Source: Metarhizium brunneum
Lineage: Eukaryota > Ascomycota > Sordariomycetes > Hypocreales > Clavicipitaceae
Length of the DNA stretch: 64,000 bases
Reading direction: 5' to 3'
Assembly: GCF_013426205.1 (NCBI RefSeq)
Contig: NC_089425.1
Span: 2,356,001 to 2,420,000 of the forward strand
Part shown: one piece after another, positions 24,086-35,301 of the stretch
Layout of the letters: each line of letters starts with the position of its first letter
Numbering within the stretch: the stretch's first letter is position 1
Notes under the pieces: generated by a model
What the model saw: the letters and a program-made list of their open reading frames with translations, nothing else
Databases searched by the model: none
What the model was told of the DNA's origin: nothing
Position numbers and translations under genes: made by a program

Positions 24086-24535
24086 ATGGACAAGGGTTCG
24101 CTTCTGGCAGCTTCCAAGGTGGAGCCCCTGGTTTCCATCAACCCTCGCTCTACCGTCATCGGTCGTCTCTGGCCTGCTCTTGCTTCCGCCGTGCGATTCC
24201 AGTACATGATCAGCTCTTTTTCCTCCTTCCTGTACATCCAGACCTATTTCGTTGCGAGCCTCGCCGTGGTCAACGCCCTTTATGCAAGCCGTTTCCTCGC
24301 CATCCAGGCTTATATCGCGACCAGGTTTGGGGCCTTTCACGGTTTCAACATGTCCGCCAAGGCACTTGCAGATTTTTGGGATGCCAAAACAACACGGATG
24401 CTGAGGAAAAAACTCTTTTACGAGTTTGCTGTCTTTATCCTCGGAAGTGGAAACCCTATTATCCTATTGCTGTTCTGGCCGGGGTGGCTGATAGTCGGCG
24501 GGGCTTCATTCGCATTGTGGCAGTTTTGGGGGTGA
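24086..24535 (+). CDS. Small integral membrane protein, unknown
   Basis: Predicted 149-residue protein. I chose the ATG at 24086 (context CAACAATGG); an upstream in-frame ATG at 24050 would add 12 residues. Hydrophobic segments at about 54-75 and two near the C-terminus (112-148, rich in Phe/Ile/Leu/Trp) suggest three membrane passes, with a basic KTTRMLRKKLF loop between. It ends only 166 bp from the convergent XAP5 gene. I do not recognise the family. Confidence 0.72.
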   Translation: MDKGSLLAASKVEPLVSINPRSTVIGRLWPALASAVRFQYMISSFSSFLYIQTYFVASLAVVNALYASRFLAIQAYIATRFGAFHGFNMSAKALADFWDAKTTRMLRKKLFYEFAVFILGSGNPIILLLFWPGWLIVGGASFALWQFWG

Positions 24536-24701
24536 AGGCCGGAGCGAGCCACAATCAGGCATGATACTTATTAGCACGTCGAGCGTGGGAGAGATTTCAC
24601 CCAGCACCTCCAACATACAAGACGGCATGGCCACTGTTGGTAGAAGCCCCCTGGCGCACTTACTCTGGAACCGACCGATAATCCGATGTCGACGCCACAA
24701 G

Positions 24702-25865
24702 TCATTTGGAGAAAAAATACGTGTTGCCGCCGGTATCCTTGCGTATCTCGCTGGAGTAGTCCTTCTCCGGGTCAAACTCCTGCCAAGTGCTAGCAGGGTA
24801 GATGTGCTTATTTCTCTCATACCACCGACGATCCACCACCTTTGTCCTCGTTGGGTCTTCCGAAGCCCCTTCGAGGGTATCGATGCTCGCCAAAGACTTC
24901 GCCGCGGCTGCCCGCGACGCAGCCGTGCTAAGACGGTTTTCACTAGACGGACTAGACTGGTCCATCGCAGTCTCCTTTCCCACAGGTGCCTCGGAACTAT
25001 AGTCAAATAGTCGACGGCCCCCGGGCCCAGTGGTCTTGTTCATCACAAAGAAGTGAAAATCGTAGTGCTAGATAATGTCCAGGTCAGCTGTGAGTAGGAT
25101 GATGGACTGGGAAAATATAGAACGTACATGTGGAATGATAACGGTATCTCTTACGAGCATCAAGTCATCAACACCAACACGTGCCCACGCCCGCCGCGCA
25201 TTGCTTTGGTCTCCAACACCCAATTCGGCACCGACTTTGCGACTCTTGTCCAGGAACACCCACACAAAGTCTCCCTTCTTCATTCGCACGGTCCCCCCTT
25301 GTGTATTGGCTCCATCGTAGAAAACGAAGGGGACCGCAATCTCGGTGGCCTTGACAGCTTCCTGGACCGCCACGAATTCTCGCCGCAAGGCCTCTCGCTC
25401 GGTAGCCTCTTTCCGCAGGGCTGCTTTCGTGACGGCTTTTGGCACGATGCCCACGTTCGCATTCGCCTTGAATTTTATCCTGCCCGTCTCGCTATCGCGG
25501 TCCGTATCCGAGTCCTTCGGCTTGCTCCTGGGATCAGGGTTGCTGCTAGCCTCGCTGTCGCCGTCTTCCTCGTCGTCAAAGGACAGCAGCTTCTTGCCTT
25601 GCTTCTTCTTCTTCTTCGGCGGCCGTACACCTAGCCCGCTGTTCGAGTCACTGCCGGCGTTGTCAGGGGTGCCTGTCAAAGAACGGTCCGGTGTGGACGT
25701 GCCTGAGATGGCAGCCTCGCGAGCCTCGCGCTCCTGCTGCTCGAGCACCTCTGCTCGCCGTTTGCGAAAGTCGGATAGCGCGACAAGACCAACGGTGTTT
25801 GTTGACAGACGCTCGTTCGTCGTCCTGTTTTGCGGCGTGAACCGCGAGTTTCCCTGGTCAGACAT
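24702..25865 (-). CDS. XAP5 (FAM50) domain protein
   Basis: Predicted 367-residue nuclear protein from exons complement 25865-25128 and 25067-24702. The N-terminal half is charged and low-complexity, with basic patch [11 protein letters not shown] and Asp/Ser/Glu clusters. The C-terminal half is the XAP5 domain: [20 protein letters not shown], a [17 protein letters not shown] block, [20 protein letters not shown], then after the intron [17 protein letters not shown], and the family-typical end [20 protein letters not shown] followed by [17 protein letters not shown]. The intron (GTACGT...TATCTAG) falls exactly between IIPH and HYDF. XAP5/FAM50 proteins associate with the spliceosome and chromatin in other eukaryotes. 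The ORF extends upstream to an earlier start at 26015, but MSDQ at 25865 fits the family. Confidence 0.93.
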
Positions 25866-26338
25866 GGCGGCGTGGCAGCCGTCGGCTTGTATGTCATGAG
25901 GTTGCGCAAAGCAAGTTCCACCACGGTGTGGTTGAGGCGTGAAGGCAATGTCCGCCTCGGAGTGCGAAATGTCTCTTTGTACTGTACACTTTGCTGGTTT
26001 CTGCTCATGTGTCACTGTGTGCAGAAGCTACCCTGTACCCGTTGTGGATTGGGGCATTACAAGTTCCACGAAGGCGCTTAGGAGGACTATGTCATGATGG
26101 CGAGTTTATTGAAATGGTAATTAACCGTGTCATTTTGCATAATTCATAGTCAAGTCTGAGTACTAAGTACACATGATAGCGTCTGGGCAAAAAGTGCAGG
26201 ATACTCCTCTCCGGACCGATATCAAAGTAAAAGCCAAGGATCATGAAACGGGTTCGGTATTCCGCGTATATTATTTGGAAGCCACATTGCGTCCCCTCAA
26301 CGCAATCCAAGATGCACAAGAGTTGAGCCACCTCAACT
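25866..26338. other. Intergenic region
   Basis: About 470 bp between two minus-strand genes: the promoter of the XAP5 gene and the 3' end of the glutathione-transferase gene. No other feature is supported. Confidence 0.6.
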
Positions 26339-27172
26339 TTATGGCAACCTCTGTCCTTGTCTTGTGGCCTGCCCGACGAGCGAATTTGTGGTATCATCCG
26401 CGTAGCGTTTATAAGCTATAATATATCGTTCATCAGCGCTCCATGTGTCCTTGACGCTCTGTCGGTCAACAATGGCATGGTACCACTTGAACCAGCGTTG
26501 CCAGATGGCATCTCCATCAGCTTGTGGAATAGCTAGTCCGCCGGACTTGTAGTGATCAAGCAACCATAGTCGTTTTGCCCAAGGGGCTAGGCTAATGTCG
26601 ACTAAACTTAGGTGCTCGCCCAAAAACCATGGCCCATCAGGATCCATTTGCTCTGTCAGGGTGCGTATATGGCCGTGAAACTCTGCCCGAGCCTGCTCGA
26701 TGCTATATGGCTTCTCCGGGGTATGCTGTAGAAAGCGGTAGAAGGCTGGGACGATTCTTGTGCCAATATGGTCGATCCACAGCCGGGCGCGGGCACGCTC
26801 GTAGGGATCAGACGGAAGCAAACGACGGCCGTGCTTGGCTTCATCCGAGTACGCGTCCTCCAGGAATTCACAGATGACCAGACTTTCATACAGTGGTTTG
26901 TGGCTCTCTCCCTCTGGCCCGGTGGGAACAGCCAGTGTTGGCACCAGGCCGCGAGGGTTCATGGCCAGAAAGTCGGCTTCTTTCTTATAGGGGTTGATTT
27001 CAATGTACTGATGTGGAATTTGCTTCTCACACAATGTGATCCAAGCCCGCTGAACGAAAGGGCAGAACCATCCGCCGTATAGCTTGAGTGCATGTTCAGA
27101 GGCATGGCGGGAGGCCAACTCGGCAGCCGCGCCCGACGGCTCTGGCGGAAGTGAAGTATCGACGTTGGCCAT
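26339..27172 (-). CDS. Omega-class-like glutathione S-transferase
   Basis: Predicted 277-residue cytosolic enzyme starting at MANVDT (27172); an extended frame to 27271 is possible. The N-terminal thioredoxin-like domain has the active-site motif GGWFCPFVQR, with the likely catalytic Cys37 typical of omega and glutathionyl-hydroquinone reductase-like transferases. MNPRGLVPTL (cis-Pro) and the ESLVICEFLED glutathione-binding segment follow. The C-terminal all-helical domain has DGPWFLGEHLSLVDISLAPW, the conserved N-capping motif region. Such enzymes perform thiol transfer and dehydroascorbate or arsenate reduction. The gene is single-exon and divergent from the HerA-like ATPase. Confidence 0.9.
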   Translation of the reverse strand: MANVDTSLPPEPSGAAAELASRHASEHALKLYGGWFCPFVQRAWITLCEKQIPHQYIEINPYKKEADFLAMNPRGLVPTLAVPTGPEGESHKPLYESLVICEFLEDAYSDEAKHGRRLLPSDPYERARARLWIDHIGTRIVPAFYRFLQHTPEKPYSIEQARAEFHGHIRTLTEQMDPDGPWFLGEHLSLVDISLAPWAKRLWLLDHYKSGGLAIPQADGDAIWQRWFKWYHAIVDRQSVKDTWSADERYIIAYKRYADDTTNSLVGQATRQGQRLP

Positions 27173-27948
27173 GTTCGGGGAATCAAACGGGTTGATGCTC
27201 AAAGAGGTGGCAGGTGAGAAATCGATGGATACCGAAGGGATGCATCCGTTTGCATGACGTGATGCTATCAAGCATCAAACCCCGCCTCCCCACACATAGT
27301 AGTTGTAGTTTCATGCAAAAGGAGGCGCGGACAAGCGCCATAGTCTCCCAAGGCTGGACATGAGTAGAAAACCAGTACCTTTGGACCACTCATGATGCTA
27401 GTCTCGGCGTGTACTTGAGGCTGTCATCATTCGACGCCTTGACAGGTGTTGTAACTTGTAAGGAGCCACCAGTTGACGTTATCCAACGTCACCCAGCCAA
27501 CGCAAGCGAGATTGTTGTAGCCCCTTGAGTCCTTGACCGGCCATACAGACATCATTATTCATTAGACTTCATCATCAATAATCCCCTCTCAACACCAGGC
27601 AAACGTTCGTGAGCGTAGGAACGAATCTACTACGTACTTTTGAGTGAAATGTGAAAAGAAGGTGAAATTAGTCAAGGACTTTTCCTATCCCAAGCTTGCA
27701 AACACGTTTGATGCAAACATGTTTGATTCACAGCCTGTACATGTAGCCTGTAGCCAAGTTCACCGCCTGTACCGGTGTTATTGCATAAAGTCGAGAGCTT
27801 CACACACGCCTACCTGGCGAAGAAATTTACTACAACATTTCCTAGATGAAGCTGCCAATCTTCCTTCATCTCAACCAGTGTTCTGCCCAAGAAGCCTGTG
27901 CCACCGGTGCACGCACATCAAAATCCACAAGTCTTGCTTATACACAAA
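27173..27948. other. Divergent promoter region
   Basis: About 780 bp between the glutathione transferase (minus) and the ATPase (plus). No supported gene. Confidence 0.6.
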
Positions 27949-29701
27949 ATGGACGAGACCGACGATTCCAGCTTGCTAAAGAAGCATATTGCCTTGATTC
28001 AAGCTGACACCAAGAGCTTAGAAGAAAGTGAGGTGAGTGGCACGCCCATCTTCACCGAGTCTGTGAGACAACATGGCAACAATGCGTCCACCTCGAATGG
28101 GGAGATATTTACTCAGTATGGATTACTGGGAGGGGACGTCGCAAAGCTCCACGCAAGCAAGGACATGGAGCTGGACATTGAAAACGACCCGAGAGTTTTC
28201 TACAACATCAAAGCCCCCTCGAGCGTCTTCATTTGCGGCAGCCAGGGCTCGGGGAAGAGTCATACCCTGAGCTGCTTGCTTGAGAACTGTCTCATACCCA
28301 CGGATGCAAATACCCTGCCCAGACCTCTCACCGGCATATTGTTTCACTACGATCCCTTTTTTTCGGATAACCGAGGCCAACGCTGCGAAGCCGCCTCCAT
28401 CTCTTCGCACGCGGGTGTGAAAGTCCGTGTCTTGTGCCCCCCAACAAACGTGGGACAAATCAAAGTAAGTGAGAAATACAACTTCACCAAAGAGAGAGAC
28501 TGTAGAAGTTGTATTCTAATCACGCGTAGAAACTGTATAAATCGCTGCCAAATGTTGAAGTTGAGGAGCTGCGAATCAGCCAGCGAGACCTCAATACCAA
28601 ACGAATGCTGGATCTTATGGCAGTCAGCTCCATTCAAGGAGGAACCATGCCACTGTATCTGCATATCGTGACTCGCATCCTGAGAGAACTCAGGGTCCAG
28701 CAACAGAAAAAAGGCGGCCACTTTAATTACAGAGCTTTCCGCAAGGCCATTGCGGCAGCAGAACTCAGCCCAGGGCAGTCTGGACCTCTGGAACAGAGAC
28801 TCGACACTCTGGAAAGTTTCATGGCAGAGGAAGACGTTGCTGAAAGCAAAATCCCCGGGTTTACCTCCTACAAGCCCAAGGGCAAGCAGTCCATGTTTGA
28901 CCCCAACGAGTTCACAAGCACAGCCACCACATGGGAACCAAAGGTAGGCCATGACGTTGCCGGTATGAAAAAGTACCATCTCACACTAACTGCGATATAT
29001 GATACTAGGCCGGGCAGTTGACCATTGTCGACTTGTCCTGTCCCTGCGTCACCGCCGAGTCTGCGTGCTCGCTGTTCAACATCTGCCTGAACTTGTTCCT
29101 GGAGCAGCCCTCGGACGACATTGGACGAGTGATTGCCCTCGACGAAGCCCACAAGTACATGACGGAAAGCGCGGATAGCCAAACCCTCACCGACTCACTC
29201 CTGTCCGCCATTCGCCTCCAGAGGCATCTCGGCGCGCGTATCGTCATTGCGACGCAGGAGCCGACGATTTCCCCGAAGCTCCTGGACCTCTGCTCGGTGA
29301 CGGTCGTGCACCGCTTCACGTCACCGAATTGGCTGGGCAGCCTGAAGAACCACCTGGCAGGGGCGACGGCAGGCTGGAAAACCGCCACAGAGGGAGAAGG
29401 AGAATCTGGGAAGAGCAGCGCAGAGAGCATGGCTGAGCTCCTGAGCCGCATCGTCTCTCTTCGTCAGGGGGAAGCTCTGTTGTTCTGCCCCAGTGGTATC
29501 GTTGGTGTCAAGACGCCTAAAAGGACTGATGACATTGATGGAATTGCGGATGGGTTTGCAAAATGGTGTCTCGAGCAGGATCGTTCGGGTGCGTATTCTG
29601 ATTGCGGGAATGGCCTGGACTATCTGGGCCAAAGGATTATGAAGATTCGCGTCAGAGAGCGAATCACCGAAGACGGAGGAAAGAGTGTAATGGCCGGTTA
29701 G
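27949..29701 (+). CDS. HerA/FtsK-like P-loop ATPase
   Basis: Predicted 540-residue ATPase from exons 27949-28464, 28530-28943 and 29009-29701 (541 codons, both introns phase 0 with GTAAGT and GTAGGC donors). Walker A is GSQGSGKS (97-104), preceded by a strand (SSVFIC) as in HerA-type translocases. Walker B is RVIALDEAHKYM with Asp355-Glu356, matching the DEAH of HerA. A possible sensor strand (GARIVIATQEPTISPKLLDL) and a VTVVHRFTSPNWLGSL block follow, which is the usual order in HerA/VirB4/FtsK ATPases. No membrane segment is present. In prokaryotes HerA works with NurA in DNA-end resection; the fungal role is unknown. Neighbours give no hint. Confidence 0.83.
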
Positions 29702-30597
29702 TACGGAGGCGATATAAAGGCATGCAAGGAAGAAGGTTGCGGCATCTTCAGACGGCCACCGAGCTGTTGTACGTGGAAGAAGGTGCTCCGAGGAAATCGT
29801 GCTGTAGGTTTTGGGTTCGCGACGTATCAAGGGAAAGAAATGAAATGTTGGCTCTGCTCGTAGGATAATAATTCACACTGTTCGCCTCATATTCTCTATT
29901 GCTAGACGACTTGCATGAAACCATTGATATGGCTTGAGCCTTGGTCAAGCCACCACCTTGCGACATGGCGTGAACATTTGTTACACGGCTCACAACAGAC
30001 CTCGTGCCCAATCCCCGGAGTTTTCGTGTAATGAACTTGGTTGGTTAAATATGCAGCTTACAAGCGGTCTGGTCAGATGATATGGGGTGCCATTTTACCA
30101 CCCAAGATTGAAGTGATGATCGGCAGCTAGCTTACAGGTTACGGCGCCCTTCAATGTTGGCCGATGCAATGTACATTTGACCTAAGTAGGATCAATCTTA
30201 GCGCAGGCCGGCGCCGGGTACGGACAAACTATATCCTGTCAATAAATAGAAAGTAAACACGCACAGGACAATACTGGCGCCCGGCAGCACTTGAGGTGTT
30301 GGGCAGCTCGTATTTGATGCCGGCAAGCCGCGACTGCGACGCACAAACTCCGCCCTCTTATTTCGTGCCACGCAAAAGCGTCACTTTTATCCACATCCAA
30401 GACTCTCATCACCTTCTTCAAACTGACGTATCCTCTGCAAAATACACAAGAAGGGCCAGTCGTCGCTCAGAAGAATAAAATACTCTTCACTCACGAGTCA
30501 CCAGTCACCAGTCTGAGGTCTCTGTCTCCTCCGCCAGACACCAGCCAGCACTCACCCAGCCCCAAAGTCCACCACAATCTTCTCAGACGCCATCAGA
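29702..30597. other. Intergenic region
   Basis: About 900 bp with a TACGGAG half-motif at 29702-29708 and no supported reading frame. It contains the promoter of the secreted-protein gene downstream. Confidence 0.55.
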
Positions 30598-31287
30598 ATG
30601 AAAAAGGTGCTCCTTGCTCTCGCCTTCCTGGGACTGGCTTCGGCCTCCCCCAATGAAGCAGCGTGGCCTGAAACCACCCATGCCAGAGGCTTCCGCCTCG
30701 TCGTCAATGTCACCCATCCTTCCCGCGACTTCAACCCGCCAGTTCACAACACGTACATTACCGGCGTCCACTACGGCGAGCGGACGGATGCCGTCGTCCC
30801 CGGCCAGGACTTCAAGAACGCCCGCATCTTCTTCGTCAATGGGACCCAGGGAGAGGCCGACGCCGACGTGGCCACCACCATCTGGGCCGACTGGGACGTG
30901 TACGAAAGCTGGAGGCTTAGTCCGGAGCCGGGGTCAGAGACGCTCTCCGAGGTGCTCATGTCGGGGGCAGATGGCGACAAGGGAATCGGCATCAGACACT
31001 ACAAGAGCCCGTTCGTCTTCCTCACCCCAGAGACATATGTTGCTTGTCGCCAGGTGCTCCCGATTGGGGGTGAACAGGTTGTCATCAAGCAGGCCAAGAC
31101 TACTTTCCCGCCAGACGGCTCGCCCAACTACAATATTCCGAGGGACTGTGCTCCTGTTCGTCTTCTTCCCGAGTGCGCTGAGCTGCTTCCTCTTTCTCCC
31201 CGTGCTCGGTTTGACTATCGGTTTGCAGTCCAGTCTCAGTGCTATAAGAACGTGACTGGTATTGACTGGGCCAAGTACCAGTCATGA
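30598..31287 (+). CDS. Secreted DUF7907-like protein
   Basis: Single-exon gene of 229 residues. A clear signal peptide (MKKVLLALAFLGLASASP, cleavage near residue 17) is followed by a domain with RGFRLVVNVT, DFNPPVHNTYITGVHYGER, an AVVPGQDFKNARIFFVNGT strand, and a C-terminal Cys-rich section (CRQVLP, DCAPVRLLPEC, SQCYKNVTG). These match what I recall of DUF7907 secreted fungal proteins. Several N-glycosylation sequons (NVT, NGT, NVT) fit secretion. The function is unknown; such proteins are common in saprotrophic and pathogenic ascomycetes. An in-frame ATG at 30598 with an adenine-rich context supports this start. Confidence 0.82.
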   Translation: MKKVLLALAFLGLASASPNEAAWPETTHARGFRLVVNVTHPSRDFNPPVHNTYITGVHYGERTDAVVPGQDFKNARIFFVNGTQGEADADVATTIWADWDVYESWRLSPEPGSETLSEVLMSGADGDKGIGIRHYKSPFVFLTPETYVACRQVLPIGGEQVVIKQAKTTFPPDGSPNYNIPRDCAPVRLLPECAELLPLSPRARFDYRFAVQSQCYKNVTGIDWAKYQS

Positions 31288-33043
31288 TCTAGAAACGGGA
31301 CCGGCATTGTTGTCCGCCAGATAAAAGAGATACATGGTTCAGATGCCCAGATGACAGTTTTGCCGGACCATCGTTCACTCGGTGGAGAGCTAGGTAGAGA
31401 CGGGAGGAAAGGATGGCGGACTATGGCGCTAACGCGGTAATGACTGTTCAGTTTCACGTAATGAGCATGAAGAAACTTGGGGGAGATTGCCCGAATGCAA
31501 GGGTTGTCATTTGGCGGTGGTTGGAAACCGTAGACTTGTTTTCTCAAGTATGAGTTATTAGGGTATCCATCTACACGTTATCAATACACCAATAGGCAAG
31601 CACTTTTTTACACTGACAATTTGTTGAGTATCCTGATTTTTCCTTCCTCAGGTACTACTCCGTTTTACTATGTAGGGTCAGAACATGAGCAAAATACGCA
31701 AAGAATCGGCTGCGAGGAACTTTACTGCAGTTTAACTAGAAAATAGCTCAAGTATGCAAAACGGAACCCTCAGACTACATATAGGTCCCAGGGCAACGGA
31801 GAATTTCTCCCCGTCTTTTCCTACACTGATGCCAAAAATGCTCCATTTACCAGAAACGGCTGAGGCAACGAGGGATAAAGGAACGAATAACATAATTCAC
31901 TAACAAGAACAATGAGATGCGTTTAATATCCAAAACTTTATTCATCGAAATATGTAAACTAGTACATCTTCATATTCCTTCTCCAACACCGGCGTCAATT
32001 CGGGTGGTTGTGAATTTGCATCCGTAAATCAGTGGTCTCGTGTGTTGAAACTGAGACAATGCTGGCCCGTGGGAATCTTTGGATTGACAAAGACCCTGAT
32101 GCCAAGATGTTGACAGAGGGTAAGGGGCAGTGGTGACAGCCGGGCGGGCGAGGAGATCCAGTCGAGTTTATCCAAGTCTTGAAGATGTATAGTGGTTGTC
32201 GAATTTGAAGTTTTTTGGCCGCGTTGGTCAAAGGTATGCGGTAGCTACCGCGATACATCTGTACGTGGGTAGCTTGAACCCTCATCTAATTGACCGCTTT
32301 CCGAGGAGTATTTCGAGGGGGAACCAGAGGATGGGAGTCGGCCTCATTCATTACAAAAAAGAGACAAGGCCGGAGGCTGCAGCTCCAAAGCTACAGCTTG
32401 CTTGCCTGCGTTGCTTCTCGATGGCGCAAAGCACAGGCAAACCTCCGCTTTACACGGGTGGTTTACAATTAAACAGGCAAAGCGCGCATATCCCGGACGG
32501 CGCCTCGATCATGTTCGCGCAGCCATGAAAGCATTCACATGGAAAGCATGGTTTGAGCCGATGATGACGAGGGTTGGTGTCGACCGAATCCGAGTGGTCA
32601 TCAACCGGAGCTGATTCAACAGGTCCAGAAGGCATTTTTAAGGCTGGATATAGTACTGTAGTAGATATTTCTATATCGCCGTATTGTTGTTGTTGCTGCT
32701 GTTGTTGTTGGATGGTTTTGTGCGAAGCGTCGTGGATATTCTGTGTTGTTGTCTGAGAAGCTCGGTGCTTGGTTTTGTTTGAGGACTGATAAGGAGGGCA
32801 GGAAGGAGGGCAGAGGTCTTGGAAAGATGGGAGAATCTATACATTTTTCTAGATTGAAACTTTGTTCAGAGATTTTTCAATGCACACAATATATGTCACT
32901 GAGCACGATGCGAACACCGTGTGCCAATGTAGCATGGCGTTGCATCACAGCACGGGCAGGCACTCACAGGACGAGCAGCTGAGTTTTGTTCATTCGAGGC
33001 TCACAGTAGAATTACTAAAAATATTCGAACTGAACCAGCCGCA
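31288..33043. other. Intergenic region, AT-richer
   Basis: About 1.75 kb between convergent genes. No coding region is supported. It holds a TACTCCGTT near-match (31656-31664) and a TTG/CTG trinucleotide run (32684-32710) that produces artefactual poly-Cys/Val/Leu frames. Confidence 0.55.
32684..32710. repeat. TTG/CTG trinucleotide repeat
   Basis: Nine triplets mixing TTG and CTG in non-coding DNA. Confidence 0.85.
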
Positions 33044-35246
33044 TCATGCGTGGCTAATGCGCTCATACCATTGTCGTAGTGATTCATCAATAATGCATTT
33101 AACCCTTTCAGAACTCAGTTTCTCTGTGCGGTCAAATGTGTATAGTCCGTTCGCTTCTTGTTCGATATCAGTCCTAGTCACAGTCAGCCTTTGATCGTCG
33201 CTCTCACACACAAACAAGTAACGGGCAACCTACAACTGCGTATAGACAAAGGCACAACAATGCCCGCCGTCGGCAACACCCCGTACTAATTTCTCAAACC
33301 TAGTCAAAAGATCTGCCGAATTGCTGGCAGTTGTGTATCCCCAGTCGCGGACATTCTCCCCGCTATCCTTGGCTGGCGCGATATTGACGCCGCCAAACTC
33401 AGTGCACATGATGGGCGTTCCAGGGACGTGCTGTGCACCTTGGTCTCGACCTTCGATAGCAGGTACAAATAGATGACGGTCCGCCTTCTTGTCCAGTATG
33501 GCATCCAAGCTGGCACATGTCTTGGCTAGCTCAGGCCCATCGCTATAGTCGTGAAAGGTTGTAAGATCTGTGTGGACGTGCTCCCACCCGCAGTTATCGT
33601 TGATGCTGCGCGTTGAATCCAGAGATCTGCGTGCGGCACTGAGGTTAGTCATCGGAAAATGATACACAGACTCGTCATGCTGTGCTTTACCTTGTCAAGA
33701 AATACAGCGCTCGGATATGATTGCGCTGCTCAACACTATCCTGAAGCGACGTGTACGCCCAGCTCTCATTCACCGGCGTCCAAGTCACAACCGAGGGATG
33801 ATTGATGGCCAACTTGACCGACTCTACCCACTCCTGGTTGAAGCGGTCGATGTATTCACGGCTGAATTGGTAGGCGTTTGCCATCTCTGCCCAGACGAGG
33901 TAACCGAGTTTGTCGGCAAAGTGGTAGAACAGCGGACCTTCGACCTTTTGATGCTTTCTGCAGCCATTGAAGCCCATTTTCTTGGCCAACTCGATATCGT
34001 GCTTGATTTCGTCCGAAGAGCCCGTCATGAAGGTCTCGGGCCAGTAGCCCTGGTCTAGACAAAGAGCCTGGAAGTAAGGCTTACCATTGAGTCGCCAGTA
34101 GCCATCACCAGCTTGCCATTCTATGGATCGCATTCCCGTTGATGTCTTGACCGTTTCCAAGACATTTCCGGTTGATGTATCGATAAGATTAATGGTAATG
34201 CCATAGAGCAGCGGGTGCTCTGGAGACCACAGGGCGACTCCGTCTTTCCAGCACCATGGATTTTGCAATGAATCTGTGTCAATGGTGCCGGGCAAGAGGC
34301 TGGACTTTTGATTCTCAGACATGCGCATCTTGAGTTCGACATCAACAGAATCTTTGTCATTCGGCAGGGCTATAAGCCCCGACTTGGAGACCAAGACGCC
34401 CCCGAACCAACTTTCCATCTCGATGCTGTAGTTCCGGCCGACTCTTCGACCAAGCACGGCAACGTGGCAGTGCAGCGTCCCTGAATCAATGTCATTAGAC
34501 CGAAGAACAGTTCCATGGGAGCTGTCAGCAATCCTCGCCCCAGGAGCAACCTCCAGCCAGACCGACTGCCAGATACCGCCCGAGGGAGTGTAAAAGATGC
34601 TCTCTGGCTTCGCCCCCCAGTACTGCTTCCCACGCGGCTGGGTCAAATCATACGCAGAGTCATAAACCCGGATCGTAATCCGATGCGGACCGGCTCCGGC
34701 TTGATCGACAGCGTCGGTAACGTCAATGTCAAACGGGACATGGCCGCCGCGATGCCCTCCAACTTCACGGCCATTCACCCACACGCGGGCTTCGTAATCG
34801 ACAGCCCCGAATCGTAACAAGAGCTTGTCTCCGCGGTCTTTTTCTTGGCTTGATCGCAGGTCAGCGACGGAGCGCTCGTACCACAATACTTGATGGACGC
34901 CGCGGTCATTGATCCCCGAAGCAGGGCACTGGAAGACATAAGGGACATGGATCTGTCGCTTTCGGTTGATAATGGCCGATTCTCTGGACAAGGCGTTGCC
35001 CGGTAGGAGTTCTTGGGTGCCCGCAGCGATGCGTTGCGTGATGCTGTCACCTTCACCGCCGAGGCCATCATTGCTGCCGCCGCCGACAGCTTCCACAGCA
35101 ATCTCGCTGGGAAGGCCTGCATCTTGCCAGCGGTTCTGTAGTCCCACATCGCCGTCGTCAAAAATAAAGTCCCAAGCGCCGTTGAGCGATTCCCAGTGCA
35201 GACCAGCTCGCACAAAGTCTGGGCGGGGGTAAGACGTGTCTGCCAT
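33044..35246 (-). CDS. Glycoside hydrolase family 2 enzyme (beta-galactosidase-like)
   Basis: Predicted 692-residue glycosidase from exons complement 35246-33691, 33626-33234 and 33173-33044 (693 codons). Both introns have good signals (GTAAAG...GCAG and GTAGGT...CTGAC...CTAG) and yield the family-continuous joins LTRSLDSTR and VYTQLTDIEQE. Domains in order: sugar-binding jelly roll (about 15-290, with WYERS, LRFGAVDYEARVWVNG and GGIWQSVWLE), an immunoglobulin-like middle (about 290-410), and a TIM barrel to the end. The likely acid/base is Glu494 in NES and the nucleophile Glu595 in CTEFGG. No signal peptide, so it is intracellular; sugar uptake or glycan turnover in the cytosol is likely. 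Beta-galactosidase, beta-glucuronidase or beta-mannosidase specificity cannot be separated by eye. The start ATG at 35246 lies 40 bp downstream of a 16-bp palindrome. Confidence 0.9.
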
Positions 35247-35285
35247 TTTCGCACGGTGGAGGTCTGGTGGAATGAGCGCACGTGC

Positions 35286-35301
35286 TACGGAGTACTCCGT
35301 A
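35286..35301. promoter_or_regulatory. 16-bp perfect palindrome TACGGAGTACTCCGTA
   Basis: An exact inverted repeat formed by two copies of the 9-bp motif sharing their TA ends. It ends 40 bp upstream of the glycosidase ATG (35246, minus strand), so it sits in the leader or core promoter. It could bind a dimeric regulator; this is inference only. Confidence 0.6.
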
